This document shows positions 11,435 to 21,884 of a stretch of DNA of 64,000 bases, piece by piece; positions within the stretch are counted from its first letter, which is position 1; every line of letters begins with the position of its first letter. The notes below the pieces were generated by a model. That model did no database searches, was not told the origin of the DNA, and was given only the letters and a program-made list of their open reading frames with translations. The position numbers and the translations under genes are program-made. Source of the DNA: Diorhabda sublineata (lineage: Eukaryota > Arthropoda > Insecta > Coleoptera > Chrysomelidae); the NCBI RefSeq assembly GCF_026230105.1, contig NC_079476.1, positions 10,058,709-10,122,708 on the forward strand, in the 5' to 3' direction.

Positions 11435-12433
11435 TGATGGAGAGTAATAGTGAAGAAAGTTTAAACTGCACACTAGAAGATGTTGTTGATTCGGCAACTG
11501 CAGCGACTATGAATCTTCTCCCTGAGAAATCCAGGGAACAGTAGATAAAGGAATATAATTCCTTTATGGAATGGCGTACTAAAAAAGGCTTAAACAGCTT
11601 AACAGAAAGAGTGTTACTATCTTACTTTGAAACTAAATCCAAAATGTGGAAGTCTTCAACACTTCAGTTGAGCTCTATGGAGGGAGGAATTATATAAAAT
11701 GAAGTCTAACGATATTGATAATACAGAAAATGTTTTAATTATCACAGTACCTGATACAAAAACTCATTTTCATCATCGATTTACAGTTATTTGTGAAATA
11801 TCTGACAATAGATTGCATTTGGTAAACATTTATAAAAAATATAAAAATTCACGATTCACAAATTTTAAAACAGATCATTTCTGTTTGCAGTATAGAAATG
11901 GTAAAAGCAAAACTCGAGCTGTAGGTATCAATACCTTTTCAAAAATACCCTCGCTTATCGCAATATATTTGAATTCAACTCATCCAAAAAACTACACTGG
12001 GCATACATTTCGACGCTCTTCGGCGTCTCTATTAGTGGATTCCGGTGGTGATATAATTCAACTAAAAAAGCACGGTGGGTGGAAATCCAACACAGTTGCG
12101 TAGGGTTACGTAGACGACTCAATAAAAAACAAAATGGATTCCACAGTGAAAATTTTAATGGGTACAACAACAAGAAACATTATAAATAATAACGACACTA
12201 CCAATAATCCAATAAGTACTAATACAGCTATAGACGATGTTATTTCTTTGAACTCGTTAAATGTTGCCAATTCAGGTGCCAATAGTAATGTAACTTCTTC
12301 CTCACTTCAAATTAATAATGTTCACAGTTGTGCTTTTAATATTACCATGACAAAATATTTAATATTATATAAATATTTAATGAAAGTTTTATTGAATTTC
12401 TTTGAGTCTACGGACGTAGAAAAATTTTTCTAA
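11435..12433 (+). pseudogene. Crypton-like tyrosine recombinase, internally deleted
   Basis: The plus strand encodes an N-terminal segment (MESNSEESLN ... NLLPEKSREQ, then EYNSFMEWRTKKG and LTERVLLSYFETKS). This matches the SAM-like core-binding region of insect Crypton-type tyrosine recombinases. The frame then jumps at about 11690 directly to the catalytic half: VLIITVPDTKTHFHH, then GHTFRRSSASLLVDSGGD and LKKHGGWKS. The H-x-x-R, second His and a downstream Tyr (GYVDDS) of the catalytic set are visible. The deletion removes roughly 130 residues, including the first catalytic Arg. Stops occur at about 11542 and at 12101-12103 (TAG where the family has Glu before GY). The Asn/Ser-rich tail to 12433 stays in frame and resembles the family C-terminus. 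Crypton recombinases integrate circular DNA by a Tyr-mediated strand exchange; this copy is dead. Confidence 0.8.
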
Positions 12434-12439
12434 TGAAAC

Positions 12440-13560
12440 TCGTGAGTAAAGTAACTTTTTTTCACTTGTAGGAATTGCCGTCAAATCGTCCTATTCGTGA
12501 AAAAAGTATTACATTACTCGCTTGTTGCATAAATAACTATTAACAGATCAGAAAACTACTTCCAAAATCATGTCTGAATCAACATTATAAAAGTACAATA
12601 TTTTGAAAGAGAAGTCTTTTTGCATTTAATATTCCCATACTTTGTTTAAATGTTATAATAAACACGTAAAAATATACATTTTATTGAAAATAAAACTTTT
12701 CAAAATGTGCACTTATAAAAAAGGTTTGTCAACACTAATATTCAGTGTAAGCTCTTCTATTCTAGAACAGGATAGGAGTCAACCCCCGCAGCAAAAAAGT
12801 AAATTTTCATTTAGCTTTTAGGAAATAGTTCAATCGCCATAATTAGTTCTTGCTTATTGACCAGTGAATTAGACCTTCCAAATATTGTCCCTCCCATCAT
12901 ATTACACGTGTTTAATCTGATCCTTATCCTCTCATTACTTCTCAGTTCTTATCTCATTACTTGAATAATTGGTGGAATGACATATTCCAGGGTTCATATT
13001 TCCTATGAATGTCTATGTGTAATATACAGTTAAGTCTTGTGCATTCATACTTAAAATCTTTTTAAAACGTCTTGGTTTCTCCTTAAAGGATTAATTTCTC
13101 CAGCAAAAATTAGTTGCGCTTTAGGTCTGGTCCTAACTAACTCATCAGAGGCAAAGGTATTTCCATTGCTCCAATGCGGTGAAAGCCAATTCATGCTTAC
13201 GTTAGAAGAGTGACTATGCGTTGTGTAGTGGATCCAGGCTCACTTAGATCTTTGGCAGCAGCAAATCTACGACAAAACGTAATTACGTACGATCCATAAG
13301 TTCGTCTGAAATGTGTTCAACTGCTGCTATTCTTATTTTGGGGTGACGCCTTAGACTACATTGTGATTTTTTCTCCCATTGTGTACTTTGAATGCTTGTC
13401 ACCGTGACTCCTAGAAGATGTCCAGTTTCTAGTAACTATCTGATACAGATCATTCTAGGTTTATCAAATTTTATTCAAATTGAGTGACTATTAAATTTGT
13501 TGATACAGAGTGAATCATTTTGACATTGACATGTCTTATGTCTTGCAATTGCAAAGAACG
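12440..13560. other. Non-coding stretch downstream of the Crypton remnant
   Basis: A GAGTAAAGTAAC segment (12447) and an inverted GTTACATTACTCGC-like segment (about 12510) may mark the element end. Otherwise nothing is recognised. Confidence 0.4.
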
Positions 13561-13564
13561 TTAT

Positions 13565-14125
13565 ATAGACTCTCATTCAGAGATTTTAATCTGAACTGAA
13601 TACACACCAGTCTGTGCCATCATTTGATTTGTGTATATAAACACTCCAAACGCTCTTTGGCGCCATCCTCACTTACAGTTACAATTTTCTCGTAAAATCG
13701 AACCGTAGTCGCCGATATTATAAAATAAAATGTATTGATATAAGAGGTGTATCTGATATATCAAAAACATAATAGTTTGTATCTGATTTTGTTTAGAACT
13801 TCAATAACATAAACTGCTGTTTTTAGGAGAAAATAACTACTTTCCTGCTCTTGCCTCGACGAATATTGAATTACATCTCGATCCTTTTGTCGATATTGGG
13901 ATGTGTAAGACGGAAAATTGCAGTATCCCTTGGCCGGGTTCGATATTATCAAGTCTCATCAGATAGATCTTACATCCTCTCGTTTGGAGTCTCTAATCTA
14001 AACTGAAGACAACACCAACCAGCATTGCTATTTGGATCAGGTAGCACTTCAGCAACTGCTCTGTGGCACTATCCACACCACAATTTTAGGATTGATCAAA
14101 ACGGCAAAATTGCTAGTATAATTCA
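13565..14125. repeat. Diverged direct repeat pair (~100 bp units)
   Basis: 13571-13690 and 13978-14095 share an ordered series of blocks (TCTAATCTAAACTGAA-like, CACCA, CATTTG, GCTCTNTGGC, CACAATTTT) at roughly 70% identity by eye. This suggests an old duplicated repeat or two copies of one short element. Identity is estimated by eye only. Confidence 0.4.
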
Positions 14126-14139
14126 CTACGAGGACCTAA

Positions 14140-14360
14140 AGTTGAATTTTCGGCCCTGCACGAGGCGAAGTGATTTGAGGTTTCAACTTTTTGCCCGTGT
14201 AGTGTGTAGGTGCAGGAACGAAAGTTAAATATTTACTTTCCCTCGGGCATCATGACGCGCAGGACCGAGATTTCAAGTTTTGGCCCATGTAGTGTAATCC
14301 ACGCGTGAACTACTCACAGGGAGTAAATATTAAACTTCCGCCCCCGATATTAGGGACGAA
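14140..14360. repeat. Imperfect foldback repeat
   Basis: GAAAGTTAAATATTTACTTTCCCTC (14218-14242) pairs imperfectly with GGGAGTAAATATTAAACTTCC (about 14320-14341). GAGGTTTCAACTTTTTGCCCGTGTAGTGT and GAGATTTCAAGTTTTGGCCCATGTAGTGT are direct copies within the same 200 bp. The segment is more GC-rich than its surroundings and resembles a small non-autonomous element. Confidence 0.5.
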
Positions 14361-14589
14361 AGTAAGTACTTTCGAGCAAGGTATGGAGGAAAATATAAAA
14401 TCATTAGAAATAAATTTAAGTAAACAAAAATAATACTTTCCCAAAAAAATAAACAATTTAAGCAACTTCATATAATTATTACGAACATTAATTTATTTAA
14501 TCCAGTGTTAAGTTTTGATCGAAAACACCGAGAGGAATCAATATTGTGTAGATGTAGTCGATGTGATGTATGTGTATGTGTCACCGGCA

Positions 14590-14745
14590 AATCATGTAAT
14601 CCAGGCAAACTATGAAATGCCTAGGTATTCTATAAAATGCCGGATCTTTTTAGGCGAAGTATGGAATCGAGCATTCATTCCATGATTTGACTAGGCATTC
14701 TATGAAATTTCTAGATATTATATGAAATTCCGGAGTGAACTTAGG
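14590..14745. repeat. Degenerate short motif array (YATTCTATRAAATGCC-like)
   Basis: At least four spaced copies of a motif close to TAGGYATTCTATRAAATKCC are visible: CAAACTATGAAATGCC (14605), GTATTCTATAAAATGCC (14624), GGCATTCTATGAAATT (14694) and GATATTATATGAAATTCC (14713). Spacing is irregular, so this is not a simple tandem array. It abuts the left arm of the TTAGG-bearing element. Confidence 0.5.
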
Positions 14746-14777
14746 TCATGTATATAATATTCATATTAACTACGTGA

Positions 14778-15290
14778 GTTTGTATTAAAAGATACTTTAT
14801 TTATCTTCTGACGATTGACGTTACGAGTAAAGTTTACAACTGATAAGTAATTGTACGTACTGTTTATATAACAATGAATGCAGAACGAAACTATTGAAAA
14901 ATATAACACTGTATATACAGAGTTATAAAAAAAATTTCAATCAAATTATTCATATAAATTAGAAACAGTCGTCTTAATGTAAAAAAGTCTATTACTAAAA
15001 TCAATCTTCGCTGCATATCCACCTTTTTGTTTTTGCATGAGGAATTGTTGTGGCATTTTGAATTTCATTGAACTTTATGTTTGACGCAGTTAGGTTAGGT
15101 TAAATTAGGTTAGGTTAGGTTAGGTTAGGTTAGGTTAGGTTAGTTTAGGTTAGTTTAGGTTAGTTTAGGTTAGTTTAGGTTAGTTTAGGTTAGGTTAGGT
15201 TAGGTCAGGATAGGTTAGGTTAGGTTATATCAGGTTAGATTACGTTAGCTATATTAATAGACGATAAATAAAGTATCATTTAATACAAAC
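14778..15290. mobile_element. TIR-bounded short element carrying a TTAGG core
   Basis: TTTGTATTAAAAGATACTTTATTTATC (14780-14805) and the reverse complement at 15262-15290 (TTTGTATTAAATGATACTTTATTTATC) form a ~27-bp inverted pair with one mismatch. They bound about 510 bp with no coding potential. The inside of the right arm is the TTAGG tract. It looks like a MITE or other non-autonomous DNA element that includes, or was expanded around, telomere-type repeats. Confidence 0.6.
15090..15240. repeat. Interstitial TTAGG tract with 10-bp higher-order unit
   Basis: About 150 bp of TTAGG-type repeats. The centre (15141-15190) is five perfect copies of the 10-mer TAGTTTAGGT, a TTAGG variant alternating with a canonical unit. 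TTAGG is the ancestral arthropod telomere repeat. The single-base variants and interstitial position argue against a live telomere here. Confidence 0.9.
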
Positions 15291-15299
15291 GTGGTGAGT

Positions 15300-16240
15300 T
15301 TATTTCTCCATTCTCAATTTCAGTTTTGCTAGAAACTTGAATTTCTGTAATTTCTGTTTACTCGTAAAGAACTATTTACAGATATTTTTTTCAATATTCC
15401 TATTATACGGAGGTGAAATTAGCAATCCTTGCTTTATTTCATATCAAAACTATGAATTGAAATTACACTTAAATTTTTGTTTTAATTAAAACTATTGTTT
15501 ATTCTCAAATTTTTTCACAAGACCAATAGCTGCAAAGAAAAAAATAAACACCAAAATTGATAACTTTTCTAATAATTTAAGTAGAAAACTGTAAATGAAA
15601 TATGTAGAATGTAATATGATTCATAATAAATGCTGGAAATACCACTTATGACCAAAATACATGAACGTAACCTACGGGTCATGAATTGCCGTAACACGTT
15701 TATAAAAAAAAAACAATAAGAGCTCAATTCTAGTCACTCTTTTAAGAGTATATATCGGAAAGGGGTGCACTAAGGAAATTGTAATATAGGAGAGATCCAT
15801 CTCAAATTCATGCGAACAATCACCTCCTGTCGCACGAAACACCCTGGACATCACTTCTATATTTATATTATTTTTATATATATATTTAATTCCTGTTACT
15901 AGCAGCTCCAAAATTATCGAGTCCTCTTCTTTCTCAAAACATAATTCGTCCGACTTTTATTCGAGATTCCTCATTTTTCTTATACATCCAATAACGAAAG
16001 TGGACATCAAATTAAGTTACAGTGATTATGTTGAAGATAAATCAATGGTTCTAGGTTTTGCTTGGATTGAGATGCGGTTTTCATTCACGAGATCCCTACA
16101 CTCATCATACTCATACTTTAGTTTACTTTATTGAATTTGATGATTTGGAACAAAATTTTCTTGCTAAACGTCTCATTGCTTCTACTCTTACATATTTTAC
16201 AAAGCTTTCGAATTTAGATATTGTCAAGTTGTGTTTCAAC
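15300..16240. other. Non-coding stretch
   Basis: AT-rich, with no recognised coding or repeat structure. The open frame at 16058-16255 matches nothing I know. Confidence 0.4.
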
Positions 16241-16500
16241 ATCTTTGCCGAATAATAATACCTTACCAATTGGCGCTACGGTCCTTGAAGAACTTTGGCC
16301 TAATGGACAACTGTCCTCCATTGTTCTCGATGTTGTACTTTTCTCCGCCAGTTTTGAACGTCTAGCTCTTTTAACTTCTGTTTTACGTCGTCCTGCCATC
16401 TTATGCGTGGTCGTCCTGGTAGTCTGCGCCCTTCCGGCTTTTGCCTGTATCAAGTTTGATTCCCCGTCCCTCCGACCTCCATTCAACGTGATTAAGTCAT
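16240..16500 (-). pseudogene. LINE ORF2 C-terminal tail
   Basis: On the minus strand the translation GRPRMRWQDDVKQKLKEL, followed by VQNWREKVQHREQWRTVV, is the Arg/Trp-rich tail that ends many insect LINE ORF2 proteins. In those proteins it follows the WWGH-type region after the reverse transcriptase. Only this tail is present, so the copy is heavily 5' truncated. The LINE at 20.6-21.8 kb stops just where this tail would start, so the two may belong to one family. Confidence 0.7.
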
Positions 16501-16504
16501 CTTA

Positions 16505-17630
16505 GTCTCGCACTCTTGATCTCTGCTGGGCTCTCTATACAGGGCGTATTTTTTACGCCGAATAACAGTACTCTTTTTTAATACATCCTCTATTGTTTGG
16601 TTTGTAATTTCGTATCATGTTTTTATTATTATTTATTAAAATAAAGTACATAAATAGGTAAGACAGCTGTAATGGGATATTGGCTTGGGACTGCAGTCTG
16701 CAGAAGATAAGTATCCCAAAAGTTTCTGTCTGAAAGTACCCAATAACCAGAACATTGATTAGAAAACTGGATAAATTCATCATTGAAAATATGTTTTATG
16801 AATGTTCACAATTTACCGAAAAAGTACTGGAAGAAAAGGGATTTTCGATCCACTTTTTCTAGAGTGACTGTTGCGAAATCATGTTGACATTTTGAAGTCT
16901 ATTTCATCTACGCTCAAACGTGAAATGACTTTCACATACATTTTCGTTGTTGTTCCGCGTAGGGAACCTAAAAGTAATATTCGCTAGACTATAGAACTAT
17001 AGGATGGAAGTTGGCAGAAAAGTGTCAAATTTTGGAAGGAAATCCTAGGATTCCTGTTGGTGAAACGTAATAGTGTTATAATATGCTATTTGATATTTAG
17101 TAACGTCAAAATTTTTGTTGAATTAAAACATATTTATATATTCATTATCTTAATATCGTTAGCATCCTTTAAAATATCAGGGATCGATTCCCATTATAAG
17201 GGATTCAATGGTTATTTATCTCTAAGCTAAGCTAGGTTCAAATCTTGTCTCAAGGTGTATAATGTTTGTTAAATAGCAGTTCCCTATTTGAATTTGTATT
17301 TCCTTTCTCTTGCAGTTTTTCAGTAATTTTATAAAAATTCATATCAAAGAAATTGATTATATTTAGTTGAAATAATATTTTAATTATTATCCCTAAGAAT
17401 AATCATATTTTATTACTCTATTTTATGCTTCCAACCATACTACATATATAAAAATTTCGAATATATAAAATGTAACGTTCCTCTATTTACTCATTAATAA
17501 TTTCCAAAACAGTCTTCAATGAATGGAACCTGGAAGCGGAACTGTTGCTAATAAACACAACATACCTACAATTACGCGTTCAAGCTTCACCTTTCCTGAG
17601 TTTCAACCACTTCCCTATTCATTCGCCTGT
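16505..17630. other. Non-coding stretch upstream of the candidate host promoter
   Basis: AT-rich, with no recognised element. It may hold regulatory sequence for the exon at 17.89 kb, but I cannot identify specific sites. Confidence 0.35.
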
Positions 17631-17634
17631 TCTT

Positions 17635-17890
17635 CGGTCAGTTCGTTTTGATCGAGCTCTTCCTCTCATGCTATCAGTCCTGCGTCCTGTTATATTTCAG
17701 CTGAATTTCAACTTCGGATAAGTTAGTTCGTTCGTTCATTCCACGTGTAGTGTAACGGAACTCAGTGTTTCCCGCAACTTTACGTTGTTTTATTTGTGAC
17801 CGGCGTGCTTGGAAGATATATTCATTTCACGTGTGGGGTACTGTCATTAGAATCTCGTAATTTTCGAATATTGAATTTGTAAATAAAAAC
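17635..17890 (+). promoter_or_regulatory. Candidate host promoter and 5' UTR
   Basis: This ~250-bp block is clearly less AT-rich than its surroundings and is free of transposon motifs. It has several arthropod initiator-like TCAGT/TCAGTT sites (17638, 17672, 17760) and two CACGTG-containing segments (17740, 17828), the E-box core. It leads directly into an ATG in good insect context followed by a consensus splice donor. No TATA box is obvious. Transcription start is inferred. Confidence 0.4.
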
Positions 17891-17917
17891 ATGAATAATG
17901 AACCGGTTAGTGGCGAT
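17891..17917 (+). CDS. Candidate first coding exon of a host gene (9 codons)
   Basis: AAAAAC precedes the ATG, matching the insect translation-start preference for A at -3 and A-rich upstream bases. Nine codons (MNNEPVSGD) are followed immediately by GTAAGTAC (17918-17925), a full-consensus 5' splice site, in phase 0. The preceding ~250 bp look like a promoter/5' UTR. The next strong candidate acceptor I can place in the same phase is at the extreme right end of the window (63985), which would make the first intron about 46 kb and full of transposons. I do not recognise the N-terminal peptide. It could be a chance ATG-plus-donor, but the combination of context, base composition and donor is unlike the rest of the window. 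Confidence 0.45.
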
Positions 17918-17925
17918 GTAAGTAC

Positions 17926-19495
17926 TTTTATCTGACTTTTAAGATATTGTTTTGAAACAATAGTAATTTTTTTAGCGCTAAAAACCTCAAAAAGGTTCCA
18001 AGCTGAATTTTATTCCATATTTTATATTATTAAATAATACGTGAGTCACTACTGGTAGTTTAAAAAGTTTTGAGTCACTTCTCATAAGTTAATACACATT
18101 TTTTAACTATGGTGATTATTACTCATATAATGTTTTTAAAATAAATATACACAATAAGGAATGATGATAACTCTAACATCTATTGAAAATCAATATGTCC
18201 TTGAATACTTTTATTTTTCGTTATTTCTTTGCGACTTCTCAAGAATTCGTGGAATTTCAAATCGATGATATTTATTCATATTCGGAGGTGAAGAGATTTC
18301 ATATTTTCGTTATTATAATTATTTCATAGTCTTGCAGATATTCGAAGATAACTAATTCAAACAAATGTATTATATAACGATTTTCATTACAAAATCCATA
18401 TACTCAATTTTTTATAATTTGATATTTAGTATACCGCATACTTCGAAAAGTAATAATTTGATACATTGTAAATTTAATAGTATCAAATATTCAATAATTC
18501 CAGTATAATTCACACTTTTTAAGAGGTGATTAAGTGTTCAAAAATATGTAGAATGCAAATAATCAACTATCATTGAATGCGATCTCCTTCAAATAGTTCT
18601 TCGTCCATTTCAATGCATCTCACATCAGAGCTAATTTCTTGACGTACTTATTCTGATACAAATTTCTCATCAAATCAGTAGCATTCATTTTTCACCTTAT
18701 TCCATCTACAGACCAAAGCTCGAAAGACTGTTTCCAGCTTACCAGCGCGTGGGAAATAATCGATTCGGCAAACAATTAACCAATTGAAAAGATTTTAACC
18801 GATGACTCAATAGTTCAAAACATATATGATATATGTTTGCTCATGTTGTAACAGCTTAAATTCATACTGGTATCATTGAAAAGAAAATTGTAAATGACGT
18901 TAACCAGAATCTTTTAACGACAAAGAAATTATAGTTCAGCTTGCAAATTATATTATACCCAACTACAATATTATAAGCGCAAACAATGTGTCGCGAATAT
19001 TAAGTTAAGATTATCAGTTTCGAATGCTGTAACATATAGTTGCATTCCTTCTGACGCTACATATTTTTCCAAATATTAACCAAGCAAATACCTTTTGTAT
19101 ATCTAATTTTCAATGCAATTTTCTGTGCTTACAAACGGCTAGTAGTAGTGGTAAACAGAGTGTTAAGTACATTGTTTCTAATCATTGAATATGAATAAGG
19201 AATCTGTTGAAAATTGAATGCTTTTGAATGCAAAACACATATATCAGCACAATCACAGCTTTTTATCCTAGCCCAATACAACATCTGTACTGTGAACATA
19301 TCACGGAATTCAAGATTTTCCTAGACGTTCACATGCCGTCCCAACATTACATAGTACATCAACAATTTGGATATTGCAGAGGTTATTTCCCAATACCAAG
19401 TTATATATCTATAACTTGTTGAATAATTACAAAGTGTATCCAATTACAATTTCTTAGTCCAGTTTAAAATATCAAATAAGTGTTAACTCAACATA
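17926..19495. other. AT-rich non-coding, candidate intron sequence
   Basis: No recognised domain. A short minus-strand reading around 18720-18550 (NKVKNECY, IEMDEELFEGD) has codon-like texture but no family I can name. The rest is featureless. Confidence 0.4.
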
Positions 19496-19498
19496 CTA

Positions 19499-20463
19499 CA
19501 GTAATCTCCCCGTATAACACAGTATATGAGTTTCACGCTGTAGGAAAACGCGTTGTACGAGTATGACCTCATATGTATGTATGTGGAGATGATTCACGTT
19601 TATTTTCTCTCGTTAAAGGAGGTTTAGATCAAATATTAAGGAAAATCTATGCTGAAACAAATATGGGGTTCTATTAAAATCAAACCAAGCTATCTGGAAT
19701 AACGTTCTACCGACATGTTCAAAAGTTTCACCTTTCGAATTTTTATTACCGTCATTACATATGAGAATATATTCTTGTTCGGTTCTATGCCGTAAAATTT
19801 AATTAAATAATTATTTGTAGTTTTTTATTTATTTTCTGTATTTTTCCACATGATGCTAGACAGTATTAGATCCTTAGATGCCTTCAACCCACCGGCAGAC
19901 CTCTAACATTTTCGATCAATATGTATGCTTAGGCATTTTTCTCAATATAAGCCAGTTTCGTCGGCATTATAAATTTGGTTAGCTTTCTATCTGCCTTCTT
20001 TAACTATATTCGGAAGTTCTTTTTGCGAGTACTTCCGTAATCAGTTGATTTGGATATTATACAAAGAAAACCTTTTCGAAAAATTTTGATTTTGTGTCGT
20101 CGGTACATACAATTTCCAATTCATTCAAATGAGTAAAAATTTCTTGGCCTTTTGGTTTTATTGAGCAATTATTTATGGGAATATTATTTTCATCGCAATC
20201 TTCTATCCAAGGTATCAAATATTTTTCTGTTTTTGGTATAAGTAAATCTCTCACAATTAAAGATTCACTTAGTCTTAGAGCATTACACCACTTCTAATTT
20301 TACTTGTATCTTGTTTAATTGCTCGGATTGTTGACTTATTTCGCTCCAGATCCTTTGCTATTACTATTGCTTTTTTACCATTATTTAGCTGATACAAAAT
20401 GTCAACTTTTTGTGGTAGAGAAATAAATTTATTTCTCAATTTATATTTTGTTGAGAAACACAT
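19499..20463 (-). pseudogene. Tigger/pogo-type transposase remnant
   Basis: On the minus strand, RNKFISLPQKVDILYQLNNG, then IAKDLERNKSTIRAIK (20440-20320), is the psq/CENP-B type helix-turn-helix of pogo/Tigger transposases. It is followed by LLIPKTEKYLIPWIEDC (20245-20190), the second DNA-binding half. After frame breaks, YNADETGLY (about 19970-19945) contains the first catalytic Asp in the family's NADETGL motif, then SAGGLKASKD. The rest of the DDE domain is missing. Downstream, CAGTAATCTCCCCG at about 19509-19522 resembles a Tigger terminal sequence and may be the element's 3' end. The 5' end is probably cut off near 20.5 kb, where the next LINE begins. Not functional. Confidence 0.75.
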
Positions 20464-20559
20464 ATTTTATTTAAAATAAAAATCATAAAAATTAGATTTT
20501 TACACCTTTTATGTTCATACAATTCAAAAGACACATGAAAGCGATATATTGCAAGCAAA

Positions 20560-21805
20560 ACAATAGAAAACTAAAACAAATAGCGAACTGGACAGACTTC
20601 GGTAACAAACTGGAAAGCAGGCAGCAAAGTAAACCAGAAAATGTTTTACAAAACAATCAAATATTCAAGAAATGGCAAGAAACAAGATGAAATACATATA
20701 AAGGACGAAAATGGTATAATTTTAACAAAAGAAGCAGAATTAATGGTAAGATGGAACTCATATTTGATGCAACTACTGATAGGGACAGGGGATAATAATG
20801 ATCCAAATAAAGAAACTGATGAAATAAGTGAAAGAAAGAACCACGATGTAAATAAAGGAGACATGACGAAAGAAGTCATAGGAGCGATTAAATGACTAAA
20901 AAATGAATGAAAAAGCTGCAGGATGGACGAAATAACACCTGAAATATCAAAAGTGGTATATACCTATTTACAAAAATATGTAACATAGCTTGAAATACGG
21001 CAAAGATACCAAAAAACTGATAACAACATTGTTATTACTTATAAGTCAGCTGTTAACAAATAATGTAACAACTATAGAGAAATAACATTACTGTATACAT
21101 TGATAAAAGTTTACGAAAAAATCCTAGATAAAAAAAGAGACCAAACGTAGAAAATACACCAAATGATGCATAAAGAGGATTCCACAAAGGTAGAAGTGTA
21201 CAAGATCACGTATTTACCATCAAAAAAATTATAGGTAGAACTCTTCGCCCAGATACAGATGCATTATTTGGATTTATTGATATGTAGAAAGATTTCGACA
21301 AAGAACTGAGTGTAAAAATATGGAAAAGCTTAGAAAGAAAAAAATATATGTTGACTCACGAAATGTAATCAAGAGCTTATATAAAAGAAATGTGAACTAT
21401 GTTACTAATAAAAACCTAATTTTTGAGGCTTTTCTAACCACAGAAGGAGTAAGACAAGGTAGGGGATTAAGTTAATTCCATATTTTTAGATGATATAATG
21501 AATATCTGATCATCCAATTCAAAGAAAATGTGCGTTGAATATAAAAACCAGAAAATAGTAAAAATATCTGATGGAGCATATGCTGATGATATAGTCCTTA
21601 TCGCAGAAAACAACCAAGATCAATAGAAAAACTTTGGCACTGAAGCAGCTTGGTATGAGTATAAACAACAAACGATAAACATAGGAATAAAAGATATAGA
21701 ATTAAAACGGTGAGAACATTTGAACGGAAATAGAAAATACAGGCAATGAAGATGTCTCTTATGGAATTTATTGGGCAAAGGCAGTTGAGTTGGTGGGGTT
21801 ATTAA
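20560..21805 (+). pseudogene. LINE ORF2 reverse transcriptase remnant
   Basis: Plus-strand fragments in order: EAELMVRWNSYLMQLL, KNEKAAGWDEITPEI, NNYREITLLYTLIKVYEKIL, FHKGRSVQDHVFTIKK, DALFGFIDM and KDFDK (RT motif 3 region), TTEGVRQG (motif 4), then YADDIVLIAEN (21580-21612), the catalytic YADD motif. RQLSWWGY at about 21780 fits the region following the thumb. Stops and frameshifts occur throughout, and the N-terminal endonuclease is absent. This matches the insect LINE type whose C-terminus ends in a GRPR-x-RW tail. The element copies itself by nicking DNA and reverse transcribing its RNA on the spot; this copy is dead. Confidence 0.85.
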
Positions 21806-21822
21806 TAAGGAATTAAAGATTC

Positions 21823-21847
21823 ACATATACCACTATGTGGTATATGT
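21823..21847. repeat. 11-bp perfect palindrome (ACATATACCAC)
   Basis: ACATATACCAC - TAT - GTGGTATATGT. It lies at the junction between the LINE remnant and the Penelope-like element end, and may be a chance hairpin or an insertion-junction remnant. Confidence 0.6.
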
Positions 21848-21884
21848 TTCTCTCATAATTTTTAGAGACAGATGAAAATTTGGT

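Noticed and set aside
14590..14745. Possible CRISPR-like array
   Set aside because: Motif copies are short, irregularly spaced and degenerate; the window is eukaryotic and no cas-like gene is present.
15090..15240. Possible true telomere end
   Set aside because: The tract is short, has variant units, and is flanked on both sides by ordinary sequence and by inverted repeats.
16221..16505. 94-codon plus-strand hydrophobic frame
   Set aside because: Antisense to the GRPR-x-RW LINE tail, which is the better supported reading.
18540..18730. Possible transposase C-terminus on the minus strand (NKVKNECY, MDEELFEGD)
   Set aside because: Short, interrupted and without any diagnostic motif; not listed as a gene.
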